Below, piece after piece: positions 43,913 through 52,020 of a stretch of 64,000 bases of DNA (positions within the stretch are counted from its first letter, which is position 1; each line of letters starts with the position of its first letter). The notes beneath the pieces were generated by a model. The model ran no database searches. It saw only the letters and a list, made by a program, of their open reading frames with translations, and was not told the DNA's origin. This stretch comes from Algoriphagus sp. CAU 1675. GTDB lineage: Bacteria > Bacteroidota > Bacteroidia > Cytophagales > Cyclobacteriaceae. The stretch covers positions 1-64,000 of the forward strand of contig NZ_JARHUI010000005.1 in assembly GCF_029222925.1 (NCBI RefSeq), given 5' to 3'. The position numbers were made by a program, and so were the translations under genes.

Positions 43913-45121
43913 TCACACCCAAACCGGAGCTTTTTTGATTTCATCTAAAATCAGATTTGCAATTTCCTCTTTGGGAGCTGTAGTAGAACTTACAGAGGTT
44001 CCGTTTCTATGGAAAATATGGACCCGGTTAGTATCTACCTGAAAACCCGCTCCACTTTCCTTCATGGAATTTAAAACAACCAAGTCCAGATTTTTCTTTT
44101 CCAGCTTGCTCTGGGCATTTTGAACTTCATTCTCAGTCTCTAGAGCAAAGCCTACATGCAATTGATGCGGCTTTTTAATTTTTCCCAATGAGAAAGCGAT
44201 ATCCACGTTCTTCTTCAGATGAATAGTCAGCTCATCCTCACTTTTTTTAATTTTCTCTGTGGCCGGTTCGGCAGGAGCATAATCAGCCACAGCCGCCGCA
44301 AAGACACACAAATCCATTTTGGAATGAAGGGAGGAGGCTGCATCAAACATTTCCTGAGCAGAACGAACATTGATCCAGTGAAATTGTCCTTGGTCAACTG
44401 AAAGTGCTATAGGTCCAGAAACAACATAGACTTCCGCACCCCTTTCTTTAAAAGCATTGGCTAAAGACAATCCCATTTTCCCACTGGAATGGTTACTGAT
44501 AAAACGCACAGGATCTATGGCTTCCTGAGTGGGCCCCATGGTGATCAGTACTTTTTTACCTAAAAAATCCCTCTTGGGAGAGAAAAAGGCATCTAATCTT
44601 TCAATTATATGCTCGGGCTCCATCATTCTACCCTGGCCAGAAAGACCACTGGCAAGTTCTCCGCTTTCAGCATCTAGAATATGGTTCCCAAAGGACTGGA
44701 GTTTTTTCAGGTTTTCCCGGACGGCAGGATGCTGGTACATATCTAGGTCCATTGCCGGAGCCAACATCACTGGGCATCTCGCAGAGAGATAGGTCGCGGT
44801 GAGTAAATTATCGCAGAGTCCATGGGCAAATTTCGCAAGGGTATTTGCACTGGCAGGAGCCACCAAAAATAAATCTCCCCAAAGCCCCAATTCGACGTGA
44901 TTGTTCCATTCTCCGGTTTCGTCTTTTTGAAACTGGTGCAGAACAGGACGTTTGGAAAGCGTTGAAAGGGTCAGAGGGGTTATAAAATCAAGAGCAGAAG
45001 TGCTCATGACAATTTGCACTTCTGCTCCGGACTTGATCAATAATCGGGTAAGGTGCGCAGCTTTATAGGCAGCAATACTACCTGTCACGCCCAAAATAAT
45101 TCGCTTACCCTTGAGGCTCAT
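43913..45121 (-). CDS. coaBC: Bifunctional phosphopantothenoylcysteine decarboxylase / phosphopantothenate-cysteine ligase
   Basis: 402 aa. The CoaC flavoprotein half (1-185) starts GVTGSIAAYKAAHL and has the active-site His in NNHVELGLWG, the VAPASANTLAKFAHG loop and the APAMDLDMYQHP motif. The CoaB half (from about 190) has VLITMGPTQEAIDPVRFISNHSSGKMG. Together they make 4'-phosphopantetheine for coenzyme A. It follows rpoZ by 2 bp. Confidence 0.96.
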   Translation of the reverse strand: MSLKGKRIILGVTGSIAAYKAAHLTRLLIKSGAEVQIVMSTSALDFITPLTLSTLSKRPVLHQFQKDETGEWNNHVELGLWGDLFLVAPASANTLAKFAHGLCDNLLTATYLSARCPVMLAPAMDLDMYQHPAVRENLKKLQSFGNHILDAESGELASGLSGQGRMMEPEHIIERLDAFFSPKRDFLGKKVLITMGPTQEAIDPVRFISNHSSGKMGLSLANAFKERGAEVYVVSGPIALSVDQGQFHWINVRSAQEMFDAASSLHSKMDLCVFAAAVADYAPAEPATEKIKKSEDELTIHLKKNVDIAFSLGKIKKPHQLHVGFALETENEVQNAQSKLEKKNLDLVVLNSMKESGAGFQVDTNRVHIFHRNGTSVSSTTAPKEEIANLILDEIKKAPVWV

Positions 45122-45123
45122 TT

Positions 45124-45441
45124 TTATTGCTGGCCTTCTTCCTGCTCAGGGTATCTAAAGAATACTTTACCCTCCATAAACTCTTCCATGGCAAGAGTGG
45201 AAGGCTTAGGCATTCTTTCGTAAAACTTAGAAATCTCGATTTGCTCTTTGTTTTCAAAAACCTCCTCAAGGTTATCCACAGTAGATGCGAACTCGGAAAG
45301 CTTGTTGTTCAATTCTTCCTTCAAATTGGAAGAAATCTGCTTGGCCCGCTGACCTACGATATGAAGAGACTCATAAATATTGCCAGTCTTATCTGCAATT
45401 TTGTCTAGGTCACGTGTTACGATAGATGGATTTGTAGCCAT
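45124..45441 (-). CDS. rpoZ: DNA-directed RNA polymerase omega subunit
   Basis: 105 aa, the Bacteroidota form of omega. It keeps the fold core (GNIYESLHIVGQRAKQISSNLKEEL) where other bacteria have NRF-LV-AA-RARQL. Here the segment begins SIVTRDLDKIADKTGN. Omega helps fold and hold the beta' subunit. It sits between bamD (24 bp) and coaBC (2 bp), the same order as in other Bacteroidota and comparable to the rpoZ-coaBC linkage in other phyla. Confidence 0.92.
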   Translation of the reverse strand: MATNPSIVTRDLDKIADKTGNIYESLHIVGQRAKQISSNLKEELNNKLSEFASTVDNLEEVFENKEQIEISKFYERMPKPSTLAMEEFMEGKVFFRYPEQEEGQQ

Positions 45442-45465
45442 TATATTTAGAGATTTGTTTCTGGT

Positions 45466-46368
45466 TTAATTTTTTTCTGCTGGGGCCAATGCTTTTGCCT
45501 GTTCGGCTTTGAGAGCTTCGGCCTGATCCGCATATTCTTTTTTCAATTTGAGATGGGATTCCAATTCCTCTCTGGTTTCCTCCTCAAAATGCTTCACTTC
45601 AGGGGTATATTTACTATTAGGATATTTTCTATAGAAAGAAGCCGCAAAGCCTAATGCTTCATTCAATCGCTCTTCCTTCTTCGAAAAAATACTGTTTTCT
45701 GCATATCCTGCCCCCACTTCTACTAGTTTGTAGGCAAGTTCTTCGTTGTATTTACTTTCAGGATAGTCTTTTGCGAAATTCTGGAAATTGATGATGCAAG
45801 CACGAAGAAAATCTCCCGGGAAAAGCCCGTCCTTCAATCGGTAATACATGGAAGCCTCCTGATATGCTTTTTCCTCAAATCTTCCCTCCAAGTCATTTAG
45901 CATTTCCATAGCCCTCTCATAGCTTGCCGAACCCGGAAATCGAGTCACAAACTGCTGAATTGCTGAAACGGCTTCCTTACTGCTCTGTTGATCCAAGTTA
46001 TAGTCAGGAGCATCAAGATACAGGGAGTAAGCGTGCATGAAAAGCGCTTCCTCGGCCAAAGGGCTTCGGTTGTAGGTTCTGTAGAAGGTATTGAAGTATC
46101 CTGCAGACTCTATGTAACGCTTGGTTTTGAAATGACTGTTGGCATAATTGTAATCCGCCAATTCCGCTTTTTCACTCCCCCTAATTACAGGCAACACTTT
46201 ATCATAGAGGATAATCGCCTTGTTATACTCTCCCTTCTGATAATAATCATTGGCGCCATTGTAAAGCTCTTCCCAGTTGGTACTTTTTTCCAACTTGGTA
46301 AAAGGCCCACAGGAGCTGATAAGGACGATAAACAGAAGAAAATAAAGTAATTGTACGCGCATGTTCAT
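45466..46368 (-). CDS. bamD: Outer-membrane assembly lipoprotein BamD
   Basis: About 300 aa with lipoprotein signal LLYFLLFIVLISSC and tetratricopeptide-like repeats (YYQKGEYNKAIILYDKVLP, YIESAGYFNTFYRTYNRSPLAEEALF, AISAIQQFVTRFPGS-like). It works with BamA in inserting beta-barrel proteins. Start: ATG at 46368 or 46362; a TTG reading from 46374 is less likely because the consensus promoter at 46380-46410 puts the transcript start near 46374. Charged Lys/Glu/Ala tail. First gene of the bamD-rpoZ-coaBC-DUF4835-recN cluster. Confidence 0.93.
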   Translation of the reverse strand: MNMRVQLLYFLLFIVLISSCGPFTKLEKSTNWEELYNGANDYYQKGEYNKAIILYDKVLPVIRGSEKAELADYNYANSHFKTKRYIESAGYFNTFYRTYNRSPLAEEALFMHAYSLYLDAPDYNLDQQSSKEAVSAIQQFVTRFPGSASYERAMEMLNDLEGRFEEKAYQEASMYYRLKDGLFPGDFLRACIINFQNFAKDYPESKYNEELAYKLVEVGAGYAENSIFSKKEERLNEALGFAASFYRKYPNSKYTPEVKHFEEETREELESHLKLKKEYADQAEALKAEQAKALAPAEKN

Positions 46369-46379
46369 TTTCAAGACCG

Positions 46380-46410
46380 CAAATATACGGGATAATAATT
46401 GGGATTCAAA
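46380..46410 (-). promoter_or_regulatory. Perfect consensus promoter of the bamD-rpoZ-coaBC-recN cluster
   Basis: Minus strand: TTTG (46410-46407), 19 bp, TATATTTG (46387-46380). Both elements and the spacing match the consensus exactly. The start should be near 46374-46376, only about 6-8 nt before the bamD ATG at 46368. Confidence 0.88.
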
Positions 46411-46433
46411 TGTTAAGGATTGAGGCGATTGGC

Positions 46434-47150
46434 TTACTTTTTCACAACGAGCTTCTTGGTGACAATATTTTTGTTGTCAACAAACAAAGTGTAGAAATAA
46501 ACCCCTGGTTTAAAATCAGAGACATTGATAACTAGACTAGATCGGTCTTCGTCCAGTTCGTATTCCCCAACCGGATTTCCAATAAAGCTATTGATGGCGA
46601 TTTTAGCCTTTACCTGTCGGTTTTTAATTTTATAATCTAGTTGCGCCACCCGATTACTTGGATTAGGATACACATCACTTAATATCAAATCTTCGTAATC
46701 AAAATCGTCTACGGACGCATTGGGATTAGCTACATCATACCGGACTTCTACTACAAATGCATCCCGGATATTTTCCTGATTCACAAAAACCAGATCAAAA
46801 CTCCCCTTAGTCTCTGCTATACCCATCCCAAAATCCAGATACAGATCCGTAATCACTTCTCCGGGAAGAAGGGTGAACTTGATTTTGGCCAAATCCCTCT
46901 TCGCATCAAAACACTGCTCCCCAATACAAATCTTCATATCCTGGGAGGACCCAATATTTCCGCTGAGATTCTTGAGAAAAAAGGTTTTGGTTTGATTGGA
47001 TTCGTTTTGAAGCAAGATTGTCTTGCGCTGAGAAGTTCCTATATCACCATTGAACTCCAATCCTTCGCTCAACACACGTACCTGCTGTGCTTCCGAGAAA
47101 AACGGAAACACAAGCATCAGCCATGTGAAAAATTTGAGAAAGGTCTTCAT
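46434..47150 (-). CDS. T9SS type A sorting-domain protein
   Basis: 238 aa with signal peptide (MKTFLKFFTWLMLVFPFFSEAQ). The N-terminal part is a beta-sandwich-like region without known family. The C-terminal ~80 residues are a type IX secretion sorting domain: DVYPNPSNRVAQLDYKI, the GEYELDEDRSSLVINVSDFKPGVY centre and the KKLVVKK end. The product is therefore expected to pass the outer membrane by the T9SS and be attached to the surface or released. Role unknown; two Cys (about 77 and 82) might form a disulfide. Confidence 0.88.
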   Translation of the reverse strand: MKTFLKFFTWLMLVFPFFSEAQQVRVLSEGLEFNGDIGTSQRKTILLQNESNQTKTFFLKNLSGNIGSSQDMKICIGEQCFDAKRDLAKIKFTLLPGEVITDLYLDFGMGIAETKGSFDLVFVNQENIRDAFVVEVRYDVANPNASVDDFDYEDLILSDVYPNPSNRVAQLDYKIKNRQVKAKIAINSFIGNPVGEYELDEDRSSLVINVSDFKPGVYFYTLFVDNKNIVTKKLVVKK

Positions 47151-47300
47151 GTAAAGTTCTGTCTATAAGCTCCCAGTTTGTTAAAACTCAAATCAATATA
47201 CGCACAAAAATACGCCAAGGGTAGTGCTTTAGAGAAAAATTACGGTTAATTGTTGTTAACCCTTTTAAAATTTTTTCCTTGGTTCAGCGTTTACGCAAAA
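47151..47300 (-). other. Intergenic gap before the T9SS gene
   Basis: 150 bp between the OstA-like stop and the T9SS-domain gene start. On the minus strand a perfect -7 (TATTTTTG, near 47213-47206) and a second option (CTTG, 19 bp, TTGATTTG) could drive the downstream gene, neither complete. No clear terminator is seen for the OstA-like gene. Confidence 0.35.
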
Positions 47301-48953
47301 TCAGTTCTTTTTCAAGGGGACCAACAGCCTTTTTTCAGGTATGAAACCTCCTCTTTCGAGGGATTTTCGGATATCCTCATCCGAAGGCATCAAAATTTTC
47401 ACATCGGGTATTTCAAAAAGATTTTCCCCATTCGGATCAATTTCTTCGGGCTTTCTCCATGCATTAATCAGCTCCATATCAGGCCTTTCCTCTATTCTCC
47501 ATCTGAATCCTTCCAATCTAGAGTCCTTTTCTTCAAGTTTCTGGATAGGAATAAATCTACCATCAGGCCTTACCCCATAAGTGACCCTTCGTATGGCTCC
47601 TTCCCTAAACACCATCTTGATAGTAGCACTCAACGTAGAATTGATTCCCTGAGTAAGAGTGTCTGACTCCAAGGCATAATACAAAGACTCCCCATTACCC
47701 TCAATTTCCAACCTGCTAATCTCTCCATCTTTGAAATACCCAGTCATCTCCCTCCCCTTCATCTGGTTGAAATTACTCAAAGTATCTGTAGTGATGGCAA
47801 AAGAATTATCCTTCATAAAAACATGGTCAAGCTCCTCATTTTGGATATAAAATACCATGCTGTCAGCAGATATCTGACTTTTATCGTTCCAAATTACAGG
47901 ATCCTGAAACAGCTGAATGGTAGAATCGGCATAATTGTAAACCAAAGAATCTGCCACTCCTGCAAGATCGCTTTTGATCAATCGGATGGAATTAAAAGCG
48001 AGAAGGTATTTTGCAGAATCCGCCTCACTGTCTTGGGAGATCAGTGTATCTGCAGCCATATACAAAGTATCGCTTTCAAAATACTTCCTCACAAGAGCTT
48101 TTCCATAGACTTCACTGTATCCCCGCTCTTCCCAATACTTACCCACATCACCGAAAACCTCCACTTGTCTTTCCTTATTTAGAACGCGCACGTTTTCCTT
48201 CCCTTCGTAGTACCCTTCCAATTCTTTGTAAAAGAGCTCATCAGCTTTCACTCTACTGTTTTCTGTCTCCACTACCCCGTCGTAAAAACGAAACTGCTTT
48301 GCCTGGGTATCATAAAAGCTGCCTTCTTGGGCATCCAGAGTATTTCCTTCCTTGGAAATCAAATTGGTCAAACCCTTGGTTTCTGCCGTTTTTGGAACAG
48401 TCAAATACACCAGATAATTGGTTTTCATGGTGTAATCCGGATTGACCAACACTACATCCTCCGTGAAAGTAATTCGCTCCAAATTCGTTTCATACCTTCC
48501 CCGCTCGCTGGTAAGCACATTGACAGAATCGACCACCTTTCCGGAGTTGAAGTAAGTGGCCACATTTGAGACTCTGTCGTAGTCAAGAAATTCCGTGTAA
48601 AGTGTAGTCTCCTCATTCGAAAAAACAACCTGCGTTCTCAGTTTGGCTATTTTGGTGGTTCCGTCGTACTCGGCATAAGCACTCCTGGTTTTAACAGGGT
48701 CCTCCAAATCTTCAATGCGCACATTCCCGAAAAGCCTGGCCATATTCTCATTCCTGAAAAAATAGGCCGAATCACAGTAAATCAGAGAGGACTGGTTTTT
48801 CATTCTCACTGAACCTATCAATCGCTCGAAACCATTGGCTCCACGAAGCACATCCGCAGCCAAAATCTCTAGGGTGTTGCCCTGTGCTCTGGACTCAAAA
48901 GCCCAAAGGTTCAAAAAGAGGAGTAGTACAAGGACGTATGAAGGAAATTTCAT
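47301..48953 (-). CDS. OstA-like LPS transport protein (LptA/LptD N-domain family)
   Basis: 550 aa, signal peptide MKFPSYVLVLLLFLNLWAFESRAQ, then a long run of OstA beta-jellyroll repeats: RLIGSVRMKNQSSLIYCDSAYFF, VRIEDLEDPVKTRSAYAEYD, and KADELFYKELEGYYEG. This family is widespread in Bacteroidota; members are thought to carry LPS across the periplasm as LptA does, with far more repeats. The C-terminal ~90 residues (MELINAWRKPEEIDPNGE) are outside the repeats. Divergent from tilS with only 48 bp between. Confidence 0.87.
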   Translation of the reverse strand: MKFPSYVLVLLLFLNLWAFESRAQGNTLEILAADVLRGANGFERLIGSVRMKNQSSLIYCDSAYFFRNENMARLFGNVRIEDLEDPVKTRSAYAEYDGTTKIAKLRTQVVFSNEETTLYTEFLDYDRVSNVATYFNSGKVVDSVNVLTSERGRYETNLERITFTEDVVLVNPDYTMKTNYLVYLTVPKTAETKGLTNLISKEGNTLDAQEGSFYDTQAKQFRFYDGVVETENSRVKADELFYKELEGYYEGKENVRVLNKERQVEVFGDVGKYWEERGYSEVYGKALVRKYFESDTLYMAADTLISQDSEADSAKYLLAFNSIRLIKSDLAGVADSLVYNYADSTIQLFQDPVIWNDKSQISADSMVFYIQNEELDHVFMKDNSFAITTDTLSNFNQMKGREMTGYFKDGEISRLEIEGNGESLYYALESDTLTQGINSTLSATIKMVFREGAIRRVTYGVRPDGRFIPIQKLEEKDSRLEGFRWRIEERPDMELINAWRKPEEIDPNGENLFEIPDVKILMPSDEDIRKSLERGGFIPEKRLLVPLKKN

Positions 48954-48970
48954 CTCAGGATCTAAGTGGG

Positions 48971-48978
48971 CAAAATTA
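48971..48978 (-). promoter_or_regulatory. -7 element of the OstA-like gene
   Basis: Minus strand TAATTTTG, a perfect TAnnTTTG, 18 bp before the ATG at 48953. The -33 position (TGAT) does not match well. Confidence 0.45.
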
Positions 48979-48989
48979 GTAGAAAAAGC

Positions 48990-48997
48990 TATTTTTG
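48990..48997 (+). promoter_or_regulatory. -7 element of tilS
   Basis: Plus strand TATTTTTG, a perfect TAnnTTTG, ending only 4 nt before the tilS ATG at 49002. The -33 position is TGGG (weak). It implies an essentially leaderless message. Confidence 0.45.
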
Positions 48998-49001
48998 ATC
49001 A

Positions 49002-50324
49002 ATGATCGAAGCTTTTCTCAACCATATACGCCAAAAGTCCCTTCTGGATTCGAACAGCACCTATCTATTGGCATGCAGCGGGGGCATGGACAGCATGGTT
49101 TTGGCCAATTTATTAGTGAGTGCCGAGATCCGGTTTGAAATCGCCCACGTCAATTTTCACCTAAGGGGAAATGAAAGTGAAGGTGACGAATCCTTTGTAA
49201 AAGAATGGGCCAAAAGCCATGGAATCACTTTCCATGTACTCCATGCACAAGCAGAGGAAGTGGCCAAAAACAACAAAATTTCCATTCAGATGGCGGCCCG
49301 TGAAATCCGCTATGACTGGTTTGAAAAACTACGGCTCGAGCGAAATCTGAAAGGAATTCTTTTGGCCCATCATGAAGACGACCAAATAGAAACTATTTTC
49401 CTGAATCTCCTAAGGGTCACCGGAATTGACGGAATCAACGGTATGTCTGCCAAAAAAGGCTGGCTGATTCGCCCCCTTCTGCCTTTTTCAAGAAGGCAAC
49501 TGGAGATCTTTGCCGGGGAAGCCCAACTGCAATGGAGAGAGGACAGCTCCAACAAAAAAACTGAATACAAACGAAACAAACTCCGGCTGGATGTTTTACC
49601 GGTTCTTTTTGACAGTGCTGAAAATGCCCGGGAAAATCTTTTGAACAGCTTTGAGAAAATCAGTGAAACCGGCAAAGCTTTTAATGGACTATTGGAATCA
49701 TGGAAAAAGACACATTTGAGAACTGAAGATGAATTCCAGTTCCTTTCAAGCCGTGAAATCATCGGCATGGCAGGGGCTCCCTCTATTCTGTTCTTCTGGC
49801 TGAGACCCTATGGTTTCAATGCAGACCAGGCAAAGGAAATCCTGAAAGCTATCCATTCCTCTGAATCCGGAAAAATGTTTGAAAGCCCCAGCCATTTGCT
49901 CAATGTAGACCGTGAAGAGTTGATACTCATGCCCCGAAAAGAAAACTTTGAGCCAATTCTAATTGAAAAAGACGACATAGTCCTTCAAATCCCGGAAGGG
50001 GATTATGACCTACTGAAACTTGAACAAATCACTAAAATCGACTCCCATAAAGAAAACGCCATGCTAGATCTGGACAAGATAGACTTTCCTCTGGAACTCA
50101 GGACTTGGCAATTGGGGGACCGCTTTGTTCCATTGGGAATGAAACACAGTAAGAAAATCTCAGACTTTTTGATAGATTTGAAAGTACCCTTGGCCAAAAA
50201 ACAGTCCCTGAAAGTACTGGTTTCCAAAGGGGAGATTGTATGGGTCTTGGGTTATCGAATTGCAGACTGGGCAAAATACAGTGAGGCAACCCGGAAGATT
50301 CTTTACTTTAAAAAAAGAAACTAA
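49002..50324 (+). CDS. tilS: tRNA(Ile)-lysidine synthase TilS
   Basis: 440 aa. The PP-loop SGGMDS (26-31) lies in YLLACSGGMDSMVLA, followed by EIAHVNFHLRGNESEGDE and HHEDDQIETIFLNLLR motifs of TilS, then the C-terminal substrate-binding domains including FVPLGMKHSKKISDFLIDLKVP. It converts C34 of the AUA-reading tRNA-Ile to lysidine and is essential. Its TAA overlaps the next ATG (TAATG at 50322-50326). Confidence 0.96.
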   Translation: MIEAFLNHIRQKSLLDSNSTYLLACSGGMDSMVLANLLVSAEIRFEIAHVNFHLRGNESEGDESFVKEWAKSHGITFHVLHAQAEEVAKNNKISIQMAAREIRYDWFEKLRLERNLKGILLAHHEDDQIETIFLNLLRVTGIDGINGMSAKKGWLIRPLLPFSRRQLEIFAGEAQLQWREDSSNKKTEYKRNKLRLDVLPVLFDSAENARENLLNSFEKISETGKAFNGLLESWKKTHLRTEDEFQFLSSREIIGMAGAPSILFFWLRPYGFNADQAKEILKAIHSSESGKMFESPSHLLNVDREELILMPRKENFEPILIEKDDIVLQIPEGDYDLLKLEQITKIDSHKENAMLDLDKIDFPLELRTWQLGDRFVPLGMKHSKKISDFLIDLKVPLAKKQSLKVLVSKGEIVWVLGYRIADWAKYSEATRKILYFKKRN

Positions 50325-50839
50325 TGCGCAATCCTTTTTCCAAAACCTACACAGAAGAAGAACAGGACATGTTTGACTTTCTGCGTACCATCAAATTTTT
50401 TGAGAGACTCCGAAACAAGGAAATGGCCAGATTTCTGCCTACAATCCACCACCGAAAATACAACCGGGACGAGGTGGTGTTTTTCAGTAAGGATCCCAGT
50501 CAGGCGTTATATCTACTCAAAAAAGGCCAGGTGATCCTGACCATTGATATCAAGGACAATTTTGAAACAATTTTGGAAATAAACCGCGGGGAGGCATTCG
50601 GGGAAAACTGCCTGCTGGAAAACAGCAAAAGGACTTACACTGCCATCATCACATCTGATGAAGCAGACCTGATTGTCATCCCTCAGTTTGCTATTCAGGA
50701 AATCTTCGAAGGAAATCCTAAAATCAAGGCAAAAATGATGACTTCTCTTGCGGAATATTACAACGAAAACAACCAGCGCCTTTTCCGTTCCTACCGGGAA
50801 TCCTTTGGCTTTTTCAGTCTTCGGCAAATGTTTGAATGA
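50324..50839 (+). CDS. Cyclic-nucleotide-binding domain protein without DNA-binding domain
   Basis: 171 aa. One cNMP-binding beta-roll (about 35-140) with VVFFSKDPSQALYLLKKGQVILTI and the phosphate-cassette-like GEAFGENCLLENSKRTYTA. Both flanks are helical; there is no helix-turn-helix, so it is not a Crp/Fnr regulator. The start codon overlaps the tilS stop by one base, so expression is tied to tilS. Role unknown; ligand-sensing partner or scaffold are possible. Confidence 0.82.
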   Translation: MRNPFSKTYTEEEQDMFDFLRTIKFFERLRNKEMARFLPTIHHRKYNRDEVVFFSKDPSQALYLLKKGQVILTIDIKDNFETILEINRGEAFGENCLLENSKRTYTAIITSDEADLIVIPQFAIQEIFEGNPKIKAKMMTSLAEYYNENNQRLFRSYRESFGFFSLRQMFE

Positions 50840-50908
50840 GATTTGTAAGAAGCCGAATTTGATTTTCATCACAGATCCCTTCCGTTCAAGAAACTATTGG
50901 CATTCTGG

Positions 50909-50939
50909 TTTCGAATACAAGCATTGTTTAATAACTTAG
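50909..50939 (+). promoter_or_regulatory. Promoter of mdh
   Basis: TTTC (50909-50912), 19 bp, TAACTTAG (50932-50939), one mismatch per element. The predicted leader is about 43 nt to the ATG at 50987. Confidence 0.55.
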
Positions 50940-50986
50940 CACCGCTTTTCAAGCCAGTTAAAATTTAAAAAAAAATTCATAAAATC

Positions 50987-51922
50987 ATGAGCAAAGTAAC
51001 CGTAGTAGGGGCCGGAAATGTGGGTGCAACCTGCGCAGATGTTTTGGCCTATCGCGAAATCGCGGAAGAGATTGTTTTAATAGATATCAAAGAAGGGGTA
51101 GCAGAGGGAAAGGCATTAGATATCTGGCAAAAAGCTCCAATCAATCAATACGATAGCCGCACGGTCGGCAGCACTGCTGATTACAGCAAAACTGCCAACT
51201 CCGACGTGGTAGTTATCACTTCCGGTCTTCCAAGAAAACCCGGAATGACCCGTGACGACCTGATCGAGACCAATGCTGGGATCGTGAAGTCAGTTACTGA
51301 AAATGTGATCAAGTATTCTCCGAACGCAATTATCATTGTCGTTTCCAATCCTTTGGATGTAATGACCTACCAGGCTCATTTGACTTCCAAACTTCCTCGT
51401 ACCAAGGTAATGGGTATGGCGGGGATCTTGGATACCGCCAGATACAGAGCATTCTTGGCAGAAGAACTGAATGTATCTCCGAAAGAAATTCAAGCTATCC
51501 TTATGGGTGGTCATGGTGATACGATGGTTCCACTTCCTCGCTATACAACAGTAGCAGGTATTCCCGTAACTGAGCTGGTTGAAAAAGACAAGCTGGATGC
51601 CATCATCGAGAGAACCAAATTTGGTGGCGGTGAATTGGTGAAATTAATGGGTACTTCCGCATGGTATGCTCCAGGATCTGCTGCTGCTCAAATGGTAGAA
51701 GCAATCTTGAAAAACCAAAGACGAGTTTTCCCAGTGTGTATCAAGCTTGACGGTGAATATGGAATTGACGATTGCTACTTGGGCGTACCGGTAATTCTCG
51801 GTAAAAACGGAATTGAAAAAGTAATCGAACTTGACCTCAACGCAGAGGAAAAAGCTCTTCTCGAAACCTCAAGAGGTCACGTGAAAGAAGTAATGAATGT
51901 ACTGGACAACTTGTCCAAGTAA
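50987..51922 (+). CDS. mdh: Malate dehydrogenase
   Basis: 311 aa, the LDH-like MDH type. NAD motif VGAGNVGAT (7-15), the Asp of LIDIKEG (NAD preference), the mobile loop SGLPRKPGMTRDDL with two substrate Arg (83, 89), VSNPLDVMTY and catalytic His176 in GGHGDTMVPL. TCA-cycle enzyme converting malate to oxaloacetate. Monocistronic, with its own promoter and a terminator. Confidence 0.97.
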   Translation: MSKVTVVGAGNVGATCADVLAYREIAEEIVLIDIKEGVAEGKALDIWQKAPINQYDSRTVGSTADYSKTANSDVVVITSGLPRKPGMTRDDLIETNAGIVKSVTENVIKYSPNAIIIVVSNPLDVMTYQAHLTSKLPRTKVMGMAGILDTARYRAFLAEELNVSPKEIQAILMGGHGDTMVPLPRYTTVAGIPVTELVEKDKLDAIIERTKFGGGELVKLMGTSAWYAPGSAAAQMVEAILKNQRRVFPVCIKLDGEYGIDDCYLGVPVILGKNGIEKVIELDLNAEEKALLETSRGHVKEVMNVLDNLSK

Positions 51923-51938
51923 TTCTTCAAAATAAATT

Positions 51939-51990
51939 CAGACCTAGGGGACATTGGATAATTTCTTTTGTTTCTTAGGTCTGATTTTTG
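51939..51990 (+). terminator. Terminator after mdh
   Basis: CAGACCTA (51939-51946) pairs with TAGGTCTG (51976-51983) across a 29-nt loop, followed by ATTTTTG. 16 bp past the mdh stop. Confidence 0.75.
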
Positions 51991-52020
51991 TTTTTAGGGG
52001 AGTCGACCAATATCTGAACT

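Noticed and set aside
43885-43944. Longer start for the DUF4835 gene
   Set aside because: It overlaps coaBC and hides the signal peptide that begins at 43884.
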